A DNA stretch of 64,000 nucleotides, taken from assembly GCF_013204845.1 (NCBI RefSeq), contig NZ_JABMKY010000008.1:186001-250000 (forward strand), given 5' to 3'. Below the pieces are notes generated by a model that saw only the letters and a list, made by a program, of their open reading frames with translations, was not told the origin of the DNA and did not search any database. Position 1 is the stretch's first letter; each line of letters starts with the position of its first letter. This document shows positions 63,985 through 64,000 of the stretch, piece by piece. Origin of the DNA: Paenibacillus qinlingensis. GTDB lineage: Bacteria; Bacillota; Bacilli; Paenibacillales; NBRC-103111. Both the position numbers and the translations under genes were made by a program.

Positions 63985-64000
63985 AAACATTTCTCAGATG
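63981..64000 (+). CDS. Start of a GerC-type gene, cut by the window end
   Basis: An ATG at 63981 overlaps the permease stop by ATGA and opens MKTFLR, the kind of start expected of a germination lipoprotein. Only six codons are in the window; the call rests on operon order. Confidence 0.6.

Overview
The window looks like chromosome of an endospore-forming Bacillota, most likely Paenibacillus or a close relative. The evidence is two gerA/B/C-type germinant receptor operons, a SpoVB-like flippase, a sigma-K-like remnant, an Lpl/YesM/YesN-type polysaccharide system, AraC regulators fused to siderophore-binding domains, and clean AGGAGG ribosome sites with frequent TTG/GTG starts. No rRNA, tRNA, CRISPR array, prophage or intact insertion sequence was seen.

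Layout. 1-1.2 kb: decayed XRE regulator and SLH-domain gene. 1.2-6.6 kb: a MetN/MetI/MetQ-type ABC importer flanked by two LLM flavin monooxygenases, probably for uptake and oxidative cleavage of organosulfur compounds. 6.8-7.2 kb: remnants of an ABC ATPase and a sigma factor. 7.5-11 kb: iron region with a frameshift-split AraC/siderophore-binding regulator, a Fur box, a siderophore-binding lipoprotein and a FhuF-type ferric reductase. 11-16.2 kb: an MFS transporter, then an esterase/ring-opening dioxygenase/permease operon divergent from an XRE-cupin regulator, with a perfect inverted pair of 14-bp sites between them. 16.2-18.9 kb: a secreted LRR, copper-amine-oxidase-N, PQQ-repeat, NPCBM-like protein. 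19-27.1 kb: an intact AraC/siderophore-binding regulator divergent, across a near-consensus Fur box, from a six-gene Nik/Cnt-like operon (binding protein, two permeases, two ATPases, MFS exporter) resembling the opine-metallophore systems but without synthesis genes.

27.2-41.6 kb: polysaccharide degradation locus on the minus strand, with a 1798-residue family-8 polysaccharide lyase, an Lpl-type ABC importer, a YesM/YesN two-component pair and an orphan pair of Opp/Nik-type permeases. 41.7-45.4 kb: first germinant receptor operon. 45.5-49 kb: NmrA-like reductase, orphan cytochrome b558, HxlR regulator and the hxlAB formaldehyde-fixation genes. Three of the minus-strand genes between 41.5 and 47.1 kb share a 37-bp upstream element. 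49-55 kb: diguanylate cyclase, paired SMR efflux genes with a TetR regulator, SpoVB-like flippase, DUF2798 protein, HAD hydrolase. 55-61.4 kb: a small secreted protein, a lipoprotein, malate:quinone oxidoreductase, a PAP2 phosphatase coupled to an RCC1-repeat protein, and a FetAB-type transporter. 61.5-64 kb: second germinant receptor operon, cut by the window end.

Functions are assigned from recognised family motifs and gene context only; no database search was run.
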